Below the pieces are notes generated by a model. That model saw only the letters and a program-made list of their open reading frames with translations, did not search any database and was not told the origin of the DNA. The translations under genes and the position numbers were made by a program. Positions 1-19,848 of a stretch of 64,000 nt of DNA are shown one piece after another (the stretch's first letter is position 1; every line of letters starts with the position of its first letter). This DNA is from Baylisascaris procyonis (Eukaryota > Nematoda > Chromadorea > Rhabditida > Ascarididae), in assembly GCA_037389465.1 (NCBI GenBank), contig JAZARR010000088.1, forward strand, positions 3,224,001 to 3,288,000, in the 5' to 3' direction.

Positions 1-668
1 GACGAAATAATGCATGATAAGTTGTTTTGTTTTGTTTTTTTTAATTTTACGACTCTTGGATCAGATCATATAATAGATTGAAAGTTGTTTCACATATACA
101 GCAAGTATATGCGGATGTTTCGCTTATTAAGCATTCTTTTAAAGGAGACAAATTGTTGATCACCAACGTAATTTTGGTAGGTCTTCTTTCACCATTCTCC
201 TCTTCGCTATCTGTCTCCAATTAGTCAATTTTCACATTGCTTTACTTTATTGAAAGAAATAAAGTAAAGCAATGTGAAAGTAAAGCAAAGTAAAGTAATA
301 AAGTAAACTTTATGAAACGTTTCTTTACATAGTAGTTCTGATGAATAACGAAATCGTCACAAATATTTTCCCTTCTGGTCATCGTTGGCATTTTATTACG
401 CTGCTTGTTCACACTAGTGGACAAGCGGATGGTCACTTAAGAAACACATTAAGAGCTAAAAATGACCCACTATGTCGACTTGTTGGCCAAACCAATTGCA
501 TTTGCCCATTACATGTTGCCGATTTTCCAATATAACTTTAAGCTAGCAACTCCTCTTTCAATCTGACAAAATACCCATTGAAAGGTTGAACAGCGACTGT
601 AAATATGCAAATATCAAATCATTCACCGATAGTCCAAAAATTCCGACTGCATCGGATATTCTCTTTAG
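1..668. other. Left-edge noncoding stretch, probably intron of the carbonic anhydrase-related gene
   Basis: I see no exon here. The first recognisable carbonic anhydrase exon follows at about 669 and begins mid-domain. The signal peptide and the start of the domain must therefore lie to the left of the window or in an exon I could not recognise. The only structure is a perfect inverted repeat at 230-279, listed separately. Confidence 0.5.
230..279. repeat. Perfect 22-bp inverted repeat with 6-nt loop
   Basis: The left arm 230-251 (TTTCACATTGCTTTACT...) is the exact reverse complement of the right arm 258-279. The loop GAAAGA lies between them at 252-257. The right arm is followed by further AAAGTAAAG-type fragments up to about 306, so local duplication probably built the structure. 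It would fold into a stable hairpin in DNA or RNA. No function is visible. Confidence 0.85.
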
Positions 669-9277
<8,609 letters not shown>

Positions 9278-11010
9278 TTATACGAATCCTGCAATGAATT
9301 GATATGTATGAGAGGCACTCTTTTCTCATAGCATTGTTCTTTTCATCTCTTTTCTTTGATCAATAGATTTATCGAAATTTTGTATAAATTCAACAGAATA
9401 TTTTTCATTATCAAACGTATCTCATAAAGTGTTTAACAACACTAAACAAAAGATATTTGATTGTGTTACTTTATTGTTATTATTGCTAAACGCTTACTGA
9501 AACGTTGCGTGTGGTCATTCTCTCTAAACGTCAATTATGTGCAAGTTCGAGTTTTGAAAATTGTGAATTTTTTTCTCTAAAAGTATCATCACCATCCTTC
9601 ATTTTAATGTCGCTATTTTATGGAAGAAATCTTTGGACGATTCCTTCTGCCTCATTCTTAGATTGTAATAATGAAAAATTGACGTTGAAAACCTTTCCTA
9701 TTATTTATTCTGAGGCAATCAGAAAGAAAGCAAATAGGCGGCAATTATTTCATGCAACAGCGATGACAGTATTTTCTCAACAACGCCTTTTTAATTTCTA
9801 AAATATTTCGAGAAATAACGCTAATAATTATAATTCAAAAGGTGGAGAGCTGTGTCACTCATCTAAATTTTTGCAAACTTTTTCATCAATATACGTGAAT
9901 ATTTCTAAGGATTTCTTGGTTTATACAAATAGACTAATTGTAGAATGCTAGAGAACACTTAATTAGAATGTTATTATCAAATATCCGGCTATTATGTACG
10001 ATCATTGATGCAATCATTATTCGCTCTTACAAACCAATTCGATTATAAAAACGTCACAAAAAATAACACAGAGATGCTTGATTAGCTCTTTACCTCGATA
10101 TGCATCCAATAATGCATTACATTTTCCAGTGGGTGTCTTTAATTGTCACTTCTTATCTCTGCCTAGGGATATTTTCTGCCCATATATTCATATATTTCCC
10201 ATAAAATGCTAATATATTTTAGAAATAAGTTCCCAACTATACTTTGCCGTCAGCGTTATTTTGATCGTATATAGTTTTCTTGACGAAGAATATTCCATTA
10301 GTTAAGCTATAAAACAGTAATAAACATCCAGTCATATTTGAATATTTGAGATCAAATTATACAAAATATGGTTTCGTTCGTCGTTGAAATAGAAATAGTT
10401 AAAGAATCCAAGAAAAATGATATCGTTGAGCTGAGATGCATTAAACTATGAGAAGTTTATTAGTACCGCAATACCTCGGATTCTAATTTGTCTCAAATTT
10501 TCATGGACAATTTCCCTTAATTGCTGGATAACTGAGCAACGAATTTATTCACAAGTTTTATGATTTCAGCAGATGACAGTGCAAATATTTGATGAGCAAA
10601 TACTGAAAAAAAAGTTCTATTAATAATTAGCGCAAGAATGTTTGAAATGTTATCCATATAAATTTCAAAAGAATATGGAAATATTTTAAAGGAAAATTTA
10701 AAAAGAAAAAAGAAGTAATTCGACAGAAAATCAGCTCATTTTTCTTTTTGAAATTGAATTAGCGGTTTTATATGAAATGGTTGGATTGGCAAAGCGTCAT
10801 CTGTGATGGCGTCGTTTTTGAAAGTTTTATTAATGATATTTCGACTTGTAAAGCAATTTTTAAGGTGAGATATTTTATTTAAGCAATTATAAAGCATTAT
10901 TTTTGCACTTTAACGGATGAAAGGTGAAAAAAATTACCGCACATAATTTTATTCATTTTCATGCGTCCGTTTCATCATGTACCTATTAGCTGGATTGGCA
11001 GTTCATCGAA

Positions 11011-11102
<92 letters not shown>

Positions 11103-12160
11103 TTATGCAATTGAAATGAGAAAAGCGCTAGCCAGGAAATAAATAAGATTCATAACCTGCGCTAGTATAAACGGGAATATAAAGAGATACCATTGCTGAA
11201 ACTCCACGCTTATAGCATGAGAAGTAGTCTTCTCAAACCGCCAACTATACACTAAAAATTTTTTGTAAAAAATTTTTTCCGAGGAAAATTACCCTCAGAA
11301 ATGTCCACAACAATTATCGAACCTTCCATTTCCGATCAAAAGAATATTCCACTAAAAAAATTCTTGTACAATGCGAAGCGACGATCTGATGAACTTGCGC
11401 ATATTTGAAATAAGCAGACTTTTTAAGCAAATATGAACCTAGTTTATTTTATTTTTACAATTTCTTTTGCATACTTGAAATTTGACGCTAACAAGCTGCC
11501 ACTAGTCATCGTCTAAATCAAGTAGCGCAAGCATAAATCAATAACAATTTTACCAACTGTGAAAAAAAAAAGAAAGAAGAAAAAAAACAAGTTGAACAGA
11601 TTCTATTTGCTTGGTTAAGTGGAAAAAAAAGTGTCACTGATTTTCATCTAGCTAAGTTTCTTTAATGCTCTTTTCATATAATTGCACCTCTTGAATTTTT
11701 TATTGATAATACATTTTGAAAATTCTGTGAAATTTTTTTCACTTTCCATAATACTACATAGCAATATTATCAATGCTATTGTATTTGTTGAAAAACAAAT
11801 TATTCAATTAGAAATTTATAATCGAAATGATATATTTGAAAATAAATCGATAGCAATTTTATTTATTTATAAATTGCTGACGTTTAAATTGTGTTTTCTT
11901 TGAATATTTATTGACTTCAATGCCAAAATTATATTTTAATAATCCTTAAAAGATGTGTCACGCTTTTTATTTGCTTTTTTTTTTATCGCTTATATCTTAT
12001 ATTCAGGCTAACCTCTTAGAATAAACATAACTCGGCTGTGAAGTTTCATCACGCAAGCAGAAATTTTCATCAATTGGGAGTGTGTTTTTAAGTGATAAAA
12101 TATTTTTGAAAACGATACAATTCGCTAAGATCTGCAGAATATTTGCAGTGCAGTTGATAT
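9278..12160. other. Intergenic stretch, no gene recognised
   Basis: It follows the carbonic anhydrase stop. It is AT-rich with a TA tract at 11012-11098. A 98-codon open frame at 9505-9801 has no recognisable domain or clear splice context, and I do not call it. Confidence 0.6.
11012..11098. repeat. Pure (TA)n microsatellite, 87 bp
   Basis: Uninterrupted TA dinucleotide run. Confidence 0.97.
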
Positions 12161-12538
12161 ATGCTTGAACCAAGAATTGGACATCTTGTTGTCTCGATGG
12201 AAGGCGAAGATATTTCAGTGAAGCAGCCCCACCTCATAAGTGAATGAAAAACATCAAAACCCCATAGTGACTAGTGTTCACGTTGTCCATTGACATAACT
12301 GCTCCGTGATAGATATTTTTGACTGATAGTCATTCATAGACATATTTCGATATTAAATATCGCTTCGATGCCATTTCCAACAATTTTCTTTCAATTCACA
12401 TTTTCAGTGTTTCTCACATCGACTGGAGTGCAAGGGGAGGAGGGGGAGGGGAGTAGGAGAAGGGGGCACCATGTCATTTCCGTCATGGTTTTCGTGCATC
12501 GACAACCACTTTCCTACATACATCAGTCTTGTCTTTAA
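12161..12538 (+). CDS. Weak candidate two-exon small ORF (69 aa), unrecognised
   Basis: Exon 12161-12239 starts with ATG and reads MLEPRIGHLVVSMEGED..., ending in phase 1 at a GTGAAT donor. Exon 12408-12538 follows a strong acceptor (CACATTTTCAG) in the matching phase and reads FLTSTGVQGEEGEGSRRRG... to TAA. The stretch is GC-richer than its surroundings and several frames are open, so chance is a real possibility. No domain, signal peptide or membrane segment is visible. A further open stretch at about 12610-12718 (with IGDEVEDSIYDALSEI) may belong to the same transcribed island. I call this only as a candidate. Confidence 0.18.
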
Positions 12539-14688
12539 TGCCGATGAAGAAAAACACATCATCTCCGCGGCTCAATATTGAGAAAGCCTCAAGTCAGTAA
12601 GATGTAAAGCCACATTTGCCCACAACGGTGATAGGTGATGAAGTAGAGGATTCCATCTACGATGCGTTAAGTGAAATCGCCTTCCTTTCTCTTACAACAA
12701 TATGTCCGTTGGCAATTTAGTTCGCTATTTGAATTAAATTGCTTAAATTTATGGATACACAATTTCCGGTCTTTTATTCTATACACATAATCGATTTCAT
12801 TCGTAGACGAATTAGGAAATCCCCACTAATAAAACGTAAATCCTTATTAATTATCAAATAATTCCAGAAATAAATCCATAAGTTCTATAAATTATTTATT
12901 AATCGTTATTCGATTAATGAAAATATTAGGAATTAATCAACTGTAATATAATAGTAACAACACTGAACAATATTTCTTACATGCAGTATGATATACCTGA
13001 ATGAAGTATATGGGAAGCTCAATAATACGGTGATTATGCGATTCAACAACAATAGACGGATATTATAGAAGGGAAGTAAGTCACGAAAAAAAAAAGGATA
13101 ACTATGTGATAGTGCGCCAAAACATGTTTCTTCCCCTTTTTCTGAAAACGTCAAACATAATCTAATGATCGAAAGCTTTTGACAGCATGCTTTCGGTTTT
13201 ACAAACCGTTCGACAGAGAACGTTACTAAATGTAGTAGATGATACATGTGATGGGTAATCGGAAGTAAATAAAGGTAAAAAGGCAGCATCGGTTAATAAG
13301 AAGTACAAAAACATTAACACAACATGAGTGACCACTGAGATGATCAACATCGTCACGAATATAGCAAAGAGAGCAAAACGTCAAAAGACTCTAATGAAAT
13401 ATATTTATGAACGAGAACTTCATTCAACCTATCTGCTTGCATATAGCATGAAGACAATGTCCTTTCCAAATAGAAAGGAATAACAAGTCTTTGAATAGCA
13501 TTCAATAAGATATGAACAGTAAATATATCACTTGAGAATAGGTTTTAATAAGTGAGAAGGTAATGTGCAATGACTAAAACTCCATCTGAAAACCTTTGTA
13601 GTCCATTAATTGAAAAGGAATTATTATAACTTATATGAGAGGCTTTATACATATATATGCCGCACTCCAAAATCTAGATTTACCGAAAACCTCATTAGTA
13701 CCTTTCCCGAGCTAAAAAAAAAATGCTGAAATAAGCTGATGCTATATACATTACAGTTCGACCTCCTAATGGTCGCGTTTCGAGAGTGGACAATTTACCA
13801 TCGCTCGAACGTACATTTAGTAATCACAATGGATGAGCATGAAATCAATTGCACCTTGATAATACGTAAAGCGAAAATATCATCCAGAGTAGAAAAAACA
13901 GTTGCCTGAGACCAATATGTCAGAAAAAAAAACGATGGTTACAGACTTGCTTGAGTCCACCAGAGACCCGAAAGAGACTTCAACTGGAAAAAAAAAACAC
14001 CTGCAACTTTAAACTACATCATCAAAGACCAATAAGAGAATCGTTACAATTCGTTGGGTAAGAAATATACCAGTAAATTATGTGCTAAATGCGAAGTTTC
14101 GATCAAAAAAAAAAAAAATTGCGTTGAATGAGTACGAAGAAATGTGGGAAAGTGAATAATGAGCCTGTAAAAGTAAAACTCGCTTTTCAAAGAATAACCA
14201 GATGAACAATTCGAAATCATGAACCATAGGTAAATTACTCAATGATCCCTGCGAATTATGATATTCCTTCCAGTGAGAAATCTATAATGAAACTAGATAT
14301 GATAGACGAGACGAAATCAGATATGTTTCGTGTGGCAATTAATCATAAGCCCCTAAATTACGAACTCATTCAACAGCGAAACAATTAAGATGAATTTACA
14401 CTGCTTAACATCGCAAAGAAGGCAACTGAAGTGAAAACATCACAATATACGATAGTTATATCAAAAAATCAACAGCAAAAAGGCAGCATTACGTGGCAGA
14501 CAAGCAACAAATAAGTGGGTCATAAACTTGAAATACAACGTTGCGCGGCTGTGAAGCAACTCTTGTCTGCCTGAATGGACCAACGCTTCATAATTAAAAA
14601 TGATGCAGCAATAAACGAAACGGTTGGAATGTGAAGTTGGATCTTTCATTAGTCTTTACTCAGGCTGAGTCCACATAAAGCGTTGATG
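12539..14688. other. Intergenic stretch between the candidate ORF and the 3' end of the Rab gene
   Basis: No exon with a recognisable domain was found on either strand. A 118-codon minus-strand frame at 12933-13289 is hydrophobic low-complexity sequence without splice support. The part nearest 14688 is expected to be the 3' UTR of the minus-strand Rab gene. Confidence 0.55.
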
Positions 14689-17600
14689 CTATATGGAGCA
14701 GCATTTGACAGATCTGCGTTCCCTGTCAGGAATGGTTTGCTCATCGATAAGTGGATAGGAAGGAAGTGAAGTACCTTCAAGCTCCACAAGACGTTGAGCT
14801 AACGCATACATTGTTCTTTGAATATTTGCACCGCTGAGCGCTGAAGTTTCAAAAAATAGAGCACCTTGTTGTAATGCAAATGCTTCACCTTCGGCAAACG
14901 AGACGGTACGAGCTGATTTCAAATCGCTCTTGTTGCCCACAATCATCAACAATAATGGACTCGTCGAACCACGCTCCAGCTCTTCAAAAATAAACAGTTA
15001 CGCTTTATTCCGTCTTCACTCAATTATTGACTCCGTTTAGTGATGATTTCAGAGAAATGGTAGATAGCTAAAACAAAAACAGCAACCCGATGTACTGTTA
15101 GTGCTTCAGCATCTATTCTATTGAAACCCGCTAACTCAACAAATGACTGCTATGTTCACTCAAGCGTACTTGGGTGCTGTATAAGAGAAATAAATATAAC
15201 TGCGCAGATGGTTGTTTCAAATGACATGGGATCGAAAATTTATTACTAGAAAGTCGTGAAAAGTTTAACCGACAGTTGATCTGAACAAGAGGAGGGGAAG
15301 AGGTAAGACAGGGGTTAAGAAAAACTCTTATCACAAAAAAAGAAGCAAAGAGGAGATGGAACTATTCCCTTAATTCGGTCCTCTGATTACAGCTTCCTTA
15401 GGTAAGGCAATTGGGTATGGTTAACGCCAAAATCATATGGAAAATATTTTAGAAAATCGTAAAAGAGTAGGTTATTATGTGTTTCTAATAGATATTATTG
15501 AAAGAAAAAAATACAACTTGAAAAAAGATAGCGATTTTTAAAATTCTCTTCTTTTTTTCCCAAATGTGTCCAACAAGATGAGGAAACAGCCAACAGCCTA
15601 GTTAAATATGAACACTTTTTAGAACAATGAAAAAAAACAAAACAAAACAAAACAAAAACAGCCTAAACAACTAAATGCACATATGTGAAATTGCTAGCGT
15701 AAACAAATCCCTAAATACTGAAGCATATTTGCTTCTAGGTACCGATCGAAAAAACATTCCCTCAATTAGACATTGAAAATTTTCAATCAATCAAAATCTT
15801 TTCCACTTCCTATTTATTAACTCCACCAAATCCAACAAAGGTTAGTGTAAACATTTCGCGGGATGGTGTTGTAATGACATAAGATCGTTTAATACTACAT
15901 AACTTAAAATCTACGAATAAGCATTTACTATTACTGCATTTGCTGCTATTGTAATATGCAACACTGTAAATTTATTACTTACATACTTGTTAGAGTATTT
16001 CGATCCATATATCCACAATTATTTTTGCATAGAATTCATAAAATGAACGAAATTCACCAACATAAATAGTAATATGAATAATTAAAATCTTATTTTAAAA
16101 GCTCAAAAAATCGAGCAAATATAATAACACCTATTCGTATAGATAGAAAAAAAAAAAACGAAGAGAAATAAATATGATAGTGCAATATAATGACTAACCG
16201 GCGATCCATTTGTTCAAATCATTAAACGTCTGCCTCATCGATACATCATAAACGACCAATGCTGCTACCGCATTTCTTACGTACATTGGAACCTTAAGTA
16301 TATGACGTTTATGAAGTGAAATATTTTTGAAACTTTTTTTGCCGATTAACAAAACTCCAACTAATAAAGAAAACATCGAATGAAGAAATTCATATCAAAT
16401 CAACGTTCGATGAAAAATTCAACAAATTTTCTAACTACTGAAAAGTAAGTTCATGATGTTTGTTCGAACTCAGAAGCATCGATTAAGGCTCATTTTGGCG
16501 ACTAGAAATTTTTCATGTATTTTTTGGAACGCTAAGTGAAATTCATTAGTTAAATAAAAGAAGAGGTGAAGCGAAAGAAGCAGATTGCAGTATTGGACGT
16601 TTTTTTTTCAGCTCATTTTATTAAACCAACCAATATTTCACTACTCAACACTAAATAAGCAAGCATATACTCTGCTCACATTTTCATCAAAACAATCGTT
16701 TCTGCAAATTTTCCACAGAATATCTATTTTCACGTGCTTTACGATTCGGCTGACGTCAAATAAAATTTAAAAAAAAAGATACCTAAAATGTGACCCGGTT
16801 GGTCGATCGCAAAATGCACGAAAATTCTGTACATATTTAGGCACCCATAACTTCTTCAGAAGTCAATGAATCAGCTTAAAAGTCATCAGACGAGACAAAG
16901 CCATATTACAGACTACACTCAACAAATTTCATAACTTTAGCTTCTGTGGTTGCGAGTTAAAACTACCGGAAAAATAGATAGGAAATGTTGAGATAAATAT
17001 AGATGAAACAACTCCATGATAAGCTCTACAAAAGCAAATCACCAAACGCATATAAAAAACAGGTGATTAGAAATGAATTTGGAGCAGCTAACAAGCAAAT
17101 AAAGCAGATGTCAGTAATACATCTATAATCGATACTCAGTAAGATGACTCTAACTGATACCCAATAATTTACCTATAGTCAACAATCAGTAATTCGCCAC
17201 TAGTCATCAAATCAATAAACGATTATCGATTATTGATCGCTGATCAATACTCAGTAATTCACCTCTAAGCGATACTCATAAAACTATTTCTAGTAGACAC
17301 TTAATAACTTGTTTATAATCTACATTTAGCGATTTACTTCTAATCAACAGCTCACCATAACTATTGATTAGAAAACTCACCATAGACATATATCGTTCTT
17401 GGCCTGCAGTATCCCATATTTGCAGCTCGATTCGTCTTCCGCTCACCAAACTATAATCAACTGGTATAGAGCGAAGCCAATAATGTATAGGTAATTATTA
17501 TCTACTGGAGGAGAAGAAGAGCTGAATTTTTGGTTGCTCTTTAAATTGCTAGATTCTCGAAGCAGACGCTAATCGATTCTTGTAATTGCGAATACGTGCA

Positions 17601-18465
17601 CCTTTATTTTTGATCGAAAACACCTCAATCGTTTAGACAAAAAAAGACGGAAATAAACATCAGTTTATGCAGGAAGTCCAACAACAGTTTGAGATATGAG
17701 GAGGCTTTTGATAAAATTGCAAGGCCTTTGCAAGTGAAGAAAATCTACGGGTGAATTCTTTAACCACCATTGACTTCTATTTGTGCAGGAGGCAAATTTT
17801 GTCGTGAGGCGCGTCACTTGGCGTCTATTGTACAAGCGGTGCTCGAAAATTACATGACATCACTTGACTGTAGGAGTTGAGTGCTTGCAAACTATATTTA
17901 TGGCTTGAATCTGTAGGATAAAAGATGAGAATTATTATGACTGACTTGAATTCAATGAATCAAATTGTACAACTTCATTCGAGGATAGATGTGCTGATGC
18001 AAGATTTTCCTCATAAATTCATCGGAACTCAAAGCTTCTCAGCACAAAACATTTGCGTAGATTTATACAAGCAAAGTGTAAAATAAGAAAGCACTTCAAG
18101 TGTCAATTTGATTTTTTTAAATATTCAGGTAAGTGTTCAGATGTTTAGATATGGGAAAGTGAGAAAAAAGTCAAGGATGAGAAAACGATAAGCAACGATC
18201 AACGCAACGATATTCTAAATTGAAAGAGTTGGTCAACGCAGCCATTATAACTTTACCTTGTGAGAAGTAGAGGGAGGGGGGGGGGCTGTGGAATGGGAAA
18301 GAGTGAAACAGAATGGCGGAGAAGGAATTTCATTATATGCATCATACGAAGAAATGCTGCAATCATTTCTCAGATTTATTAAATCCACGAATTAAATTTT
18401 TTAGGCTTATAACCACCGTATTCATCTTCGACTCATCAGTGATGCATCTGACCCCTTTGCGCAAC

Positions 18466-18546
<81 letters not shown>

Positions 18547-19848
18547 TAAATAAATAAATAAATAAAGTCGTGCAAACGCCTTCGAGGCTAATCCTAAAGA
18601 TGAAGTACACATAGATGCACCACATGTGTGGTCTCAAATGTTTTATAGACATAAACGAATATATGTCAACGTGAATTCCAACTGCATATTTTCTATTTTT
18701 AAGCATCATCTTGCGAGTTTTCCACTTCAACAACTCCCTCCGCTCTAATTGATTTTTTCTTATCAGCTATTATCACACATCAAGTAAACTCATACATTCA
18801 GTATCAAACTAGAAAAACCTAAAAATGAAACAACGTGAAAATCAACTCAAATAGTTTAGTATGTTAAGCGCATTTTTGCAAATATATGTGCAACAATTTA
18901 AACCAATTCATTTCATTAAATTCCTATATTGATCTTGACTTGGATATTATGTTAAGCATCGTTCACCTTCGGCCACAAGTATGATGGACAGCTCTCACTT
19001 GGCTGATTACCAGAAAATCAACGATGTAATGCTCATCGTTCATACTTAAGGAAACAATTTATGAACCATTTAGTTCAGAAATGGTGCAGCTGACCTTTAC
19101 AGCCTAGTAGATTTGCCTATAGAACTACATAACAAGCATAAAATATGAATGGAACACTTACAACGAAGATACAATGAAGCTCGCACCAAGTGTAGAGCTG
19201 ACCTTGCTCGAGAAGCCTTGTCCATCGAGTCGCATAACGATGCTTGTTTTCCCAACTCCTGCAGCAAATCTAATCCTTATTCAATTAGCGCAAACATCAG
19301 CTCCATCAGTGTGAGAAATTTGCATAGAAGGAAAATCTAACCTTACCGCGTCTATACAAAATCCTATACCATTTGACCTGCACAAAAAAAGTAGACTCAT
19401 GTCACAAAGAATGACACCACGAAGTACGAACGTAAAAAAGCCCAGCATCTACTCCTCCCCCCAACATGCACAAGAACCATTTTTGCAATGCATATTTATC
19501 ACCCACTTACAAGCAACTGTACGATTAACACTCCTCCATCCATGCTATCTACACATACACGTCCTCTACCACTAGCAAACAAGGCTCTCTAAGAGGTCTT
19601 ACACATGTGAAAATGAAAAAATGAGAAATTTTTCCAGCATTTTTCGGCTGGAATCACACGCTTTTAGCCATTCGGTTATACGTCTCTTCAAACAGCAACC
19701 AAACGCATGTTTAGAAAACTTTCAAGAAATAGTGATTCACAAAGAGAGTTTCAATGACAAGAGAACTATACAGATAATAATGAAACATACCAGTGCTTCC
19801 AACGACGACAACCTTCACTTTTAAAGGCCCTTGTGCCTTCGAATCCAT
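14689..19848 (-). CDS. Rab-family small GTPase (Rab5/21/22-like), complete
   Basis: Five exons join in consistent phase: 19791-19848 (ATG), 19162-19258, 17381-17450, 16199-16292 and 14689-14981 (stop TAG). They total 612 nt, encoding 203 aa. All five G motifs are present: P-loop GSTGVGKT, split by an intron after its fourth residue; switch I STLGASF; WDTAGQE; NKSDL; and ETSAL. The C-terminus KCCSI carries a double-cysteine CCxx prenylation signal, so the protein should be geranylgeranylated and membrane-bound. The spacing between the switch I Gly and the WDTAGQE Trp equals that of canonical Rabs, which fixes the acceptor of exon 3 at TTGATTATAG. Switch I and the PMYVRNA stretch resemble the Rab5/Rab21/Rab22 endosomal group, but residues diverge enough that I do not assign an orthologue. 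Rabs cycle between GDP and GTP to recruit vesicle-tethering effectors. Confidence 0.95.
17112..17350. repeat. Degenerate 25-bp minisatellite in a Rab intron
   Basis: Successive 25-nt units can be laid out without gaps, for example CAGTAATACATCTATAATCG+ATACT, CAGTAAGATGACTCTAACTG+ATACC, CAATAATTTACCTATAGTCA+ACAAT, CAGTAATTCACCTCTAAGCG+ATACT, and CATAAAACTATTTCTAGTAG+ACACT. About nine units are visible, with one 15-nt slip near the middle. The units share a YARTAA...CT.TA.TCGATACT skeleton and have diverged strongly, so the array is old. It ends about 30 bp before the donor-side edge of Rab exon 3. Confidence 0.8.
18471..18563. repeat. (TA)n tract (72 bp) followed by (AAAT)n
   Basis: A pure TA run at 18471-18542 changes directly into AAATATAAATAAATAAATAA-type sequence. 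It lies in the Rab intron between exons 2 and 3. Confidence 0.95.

Noticed and set aside
12933..13356. Minus-strand open frames of 118 and 64 codons
   Set aside because: Hydrophobic, Tyr/Leu-rich translation of AT-rich DNA with no motif and no splice context.
17451..17460. Longer version of Rab exon 3 starting at an upstream CCAG acceptor (17460)
   Set aside because: Its phase does not fit the previous exon. Starting at 17450 restores phase and the canonical residue spacing between switch I and WDTAGQE.
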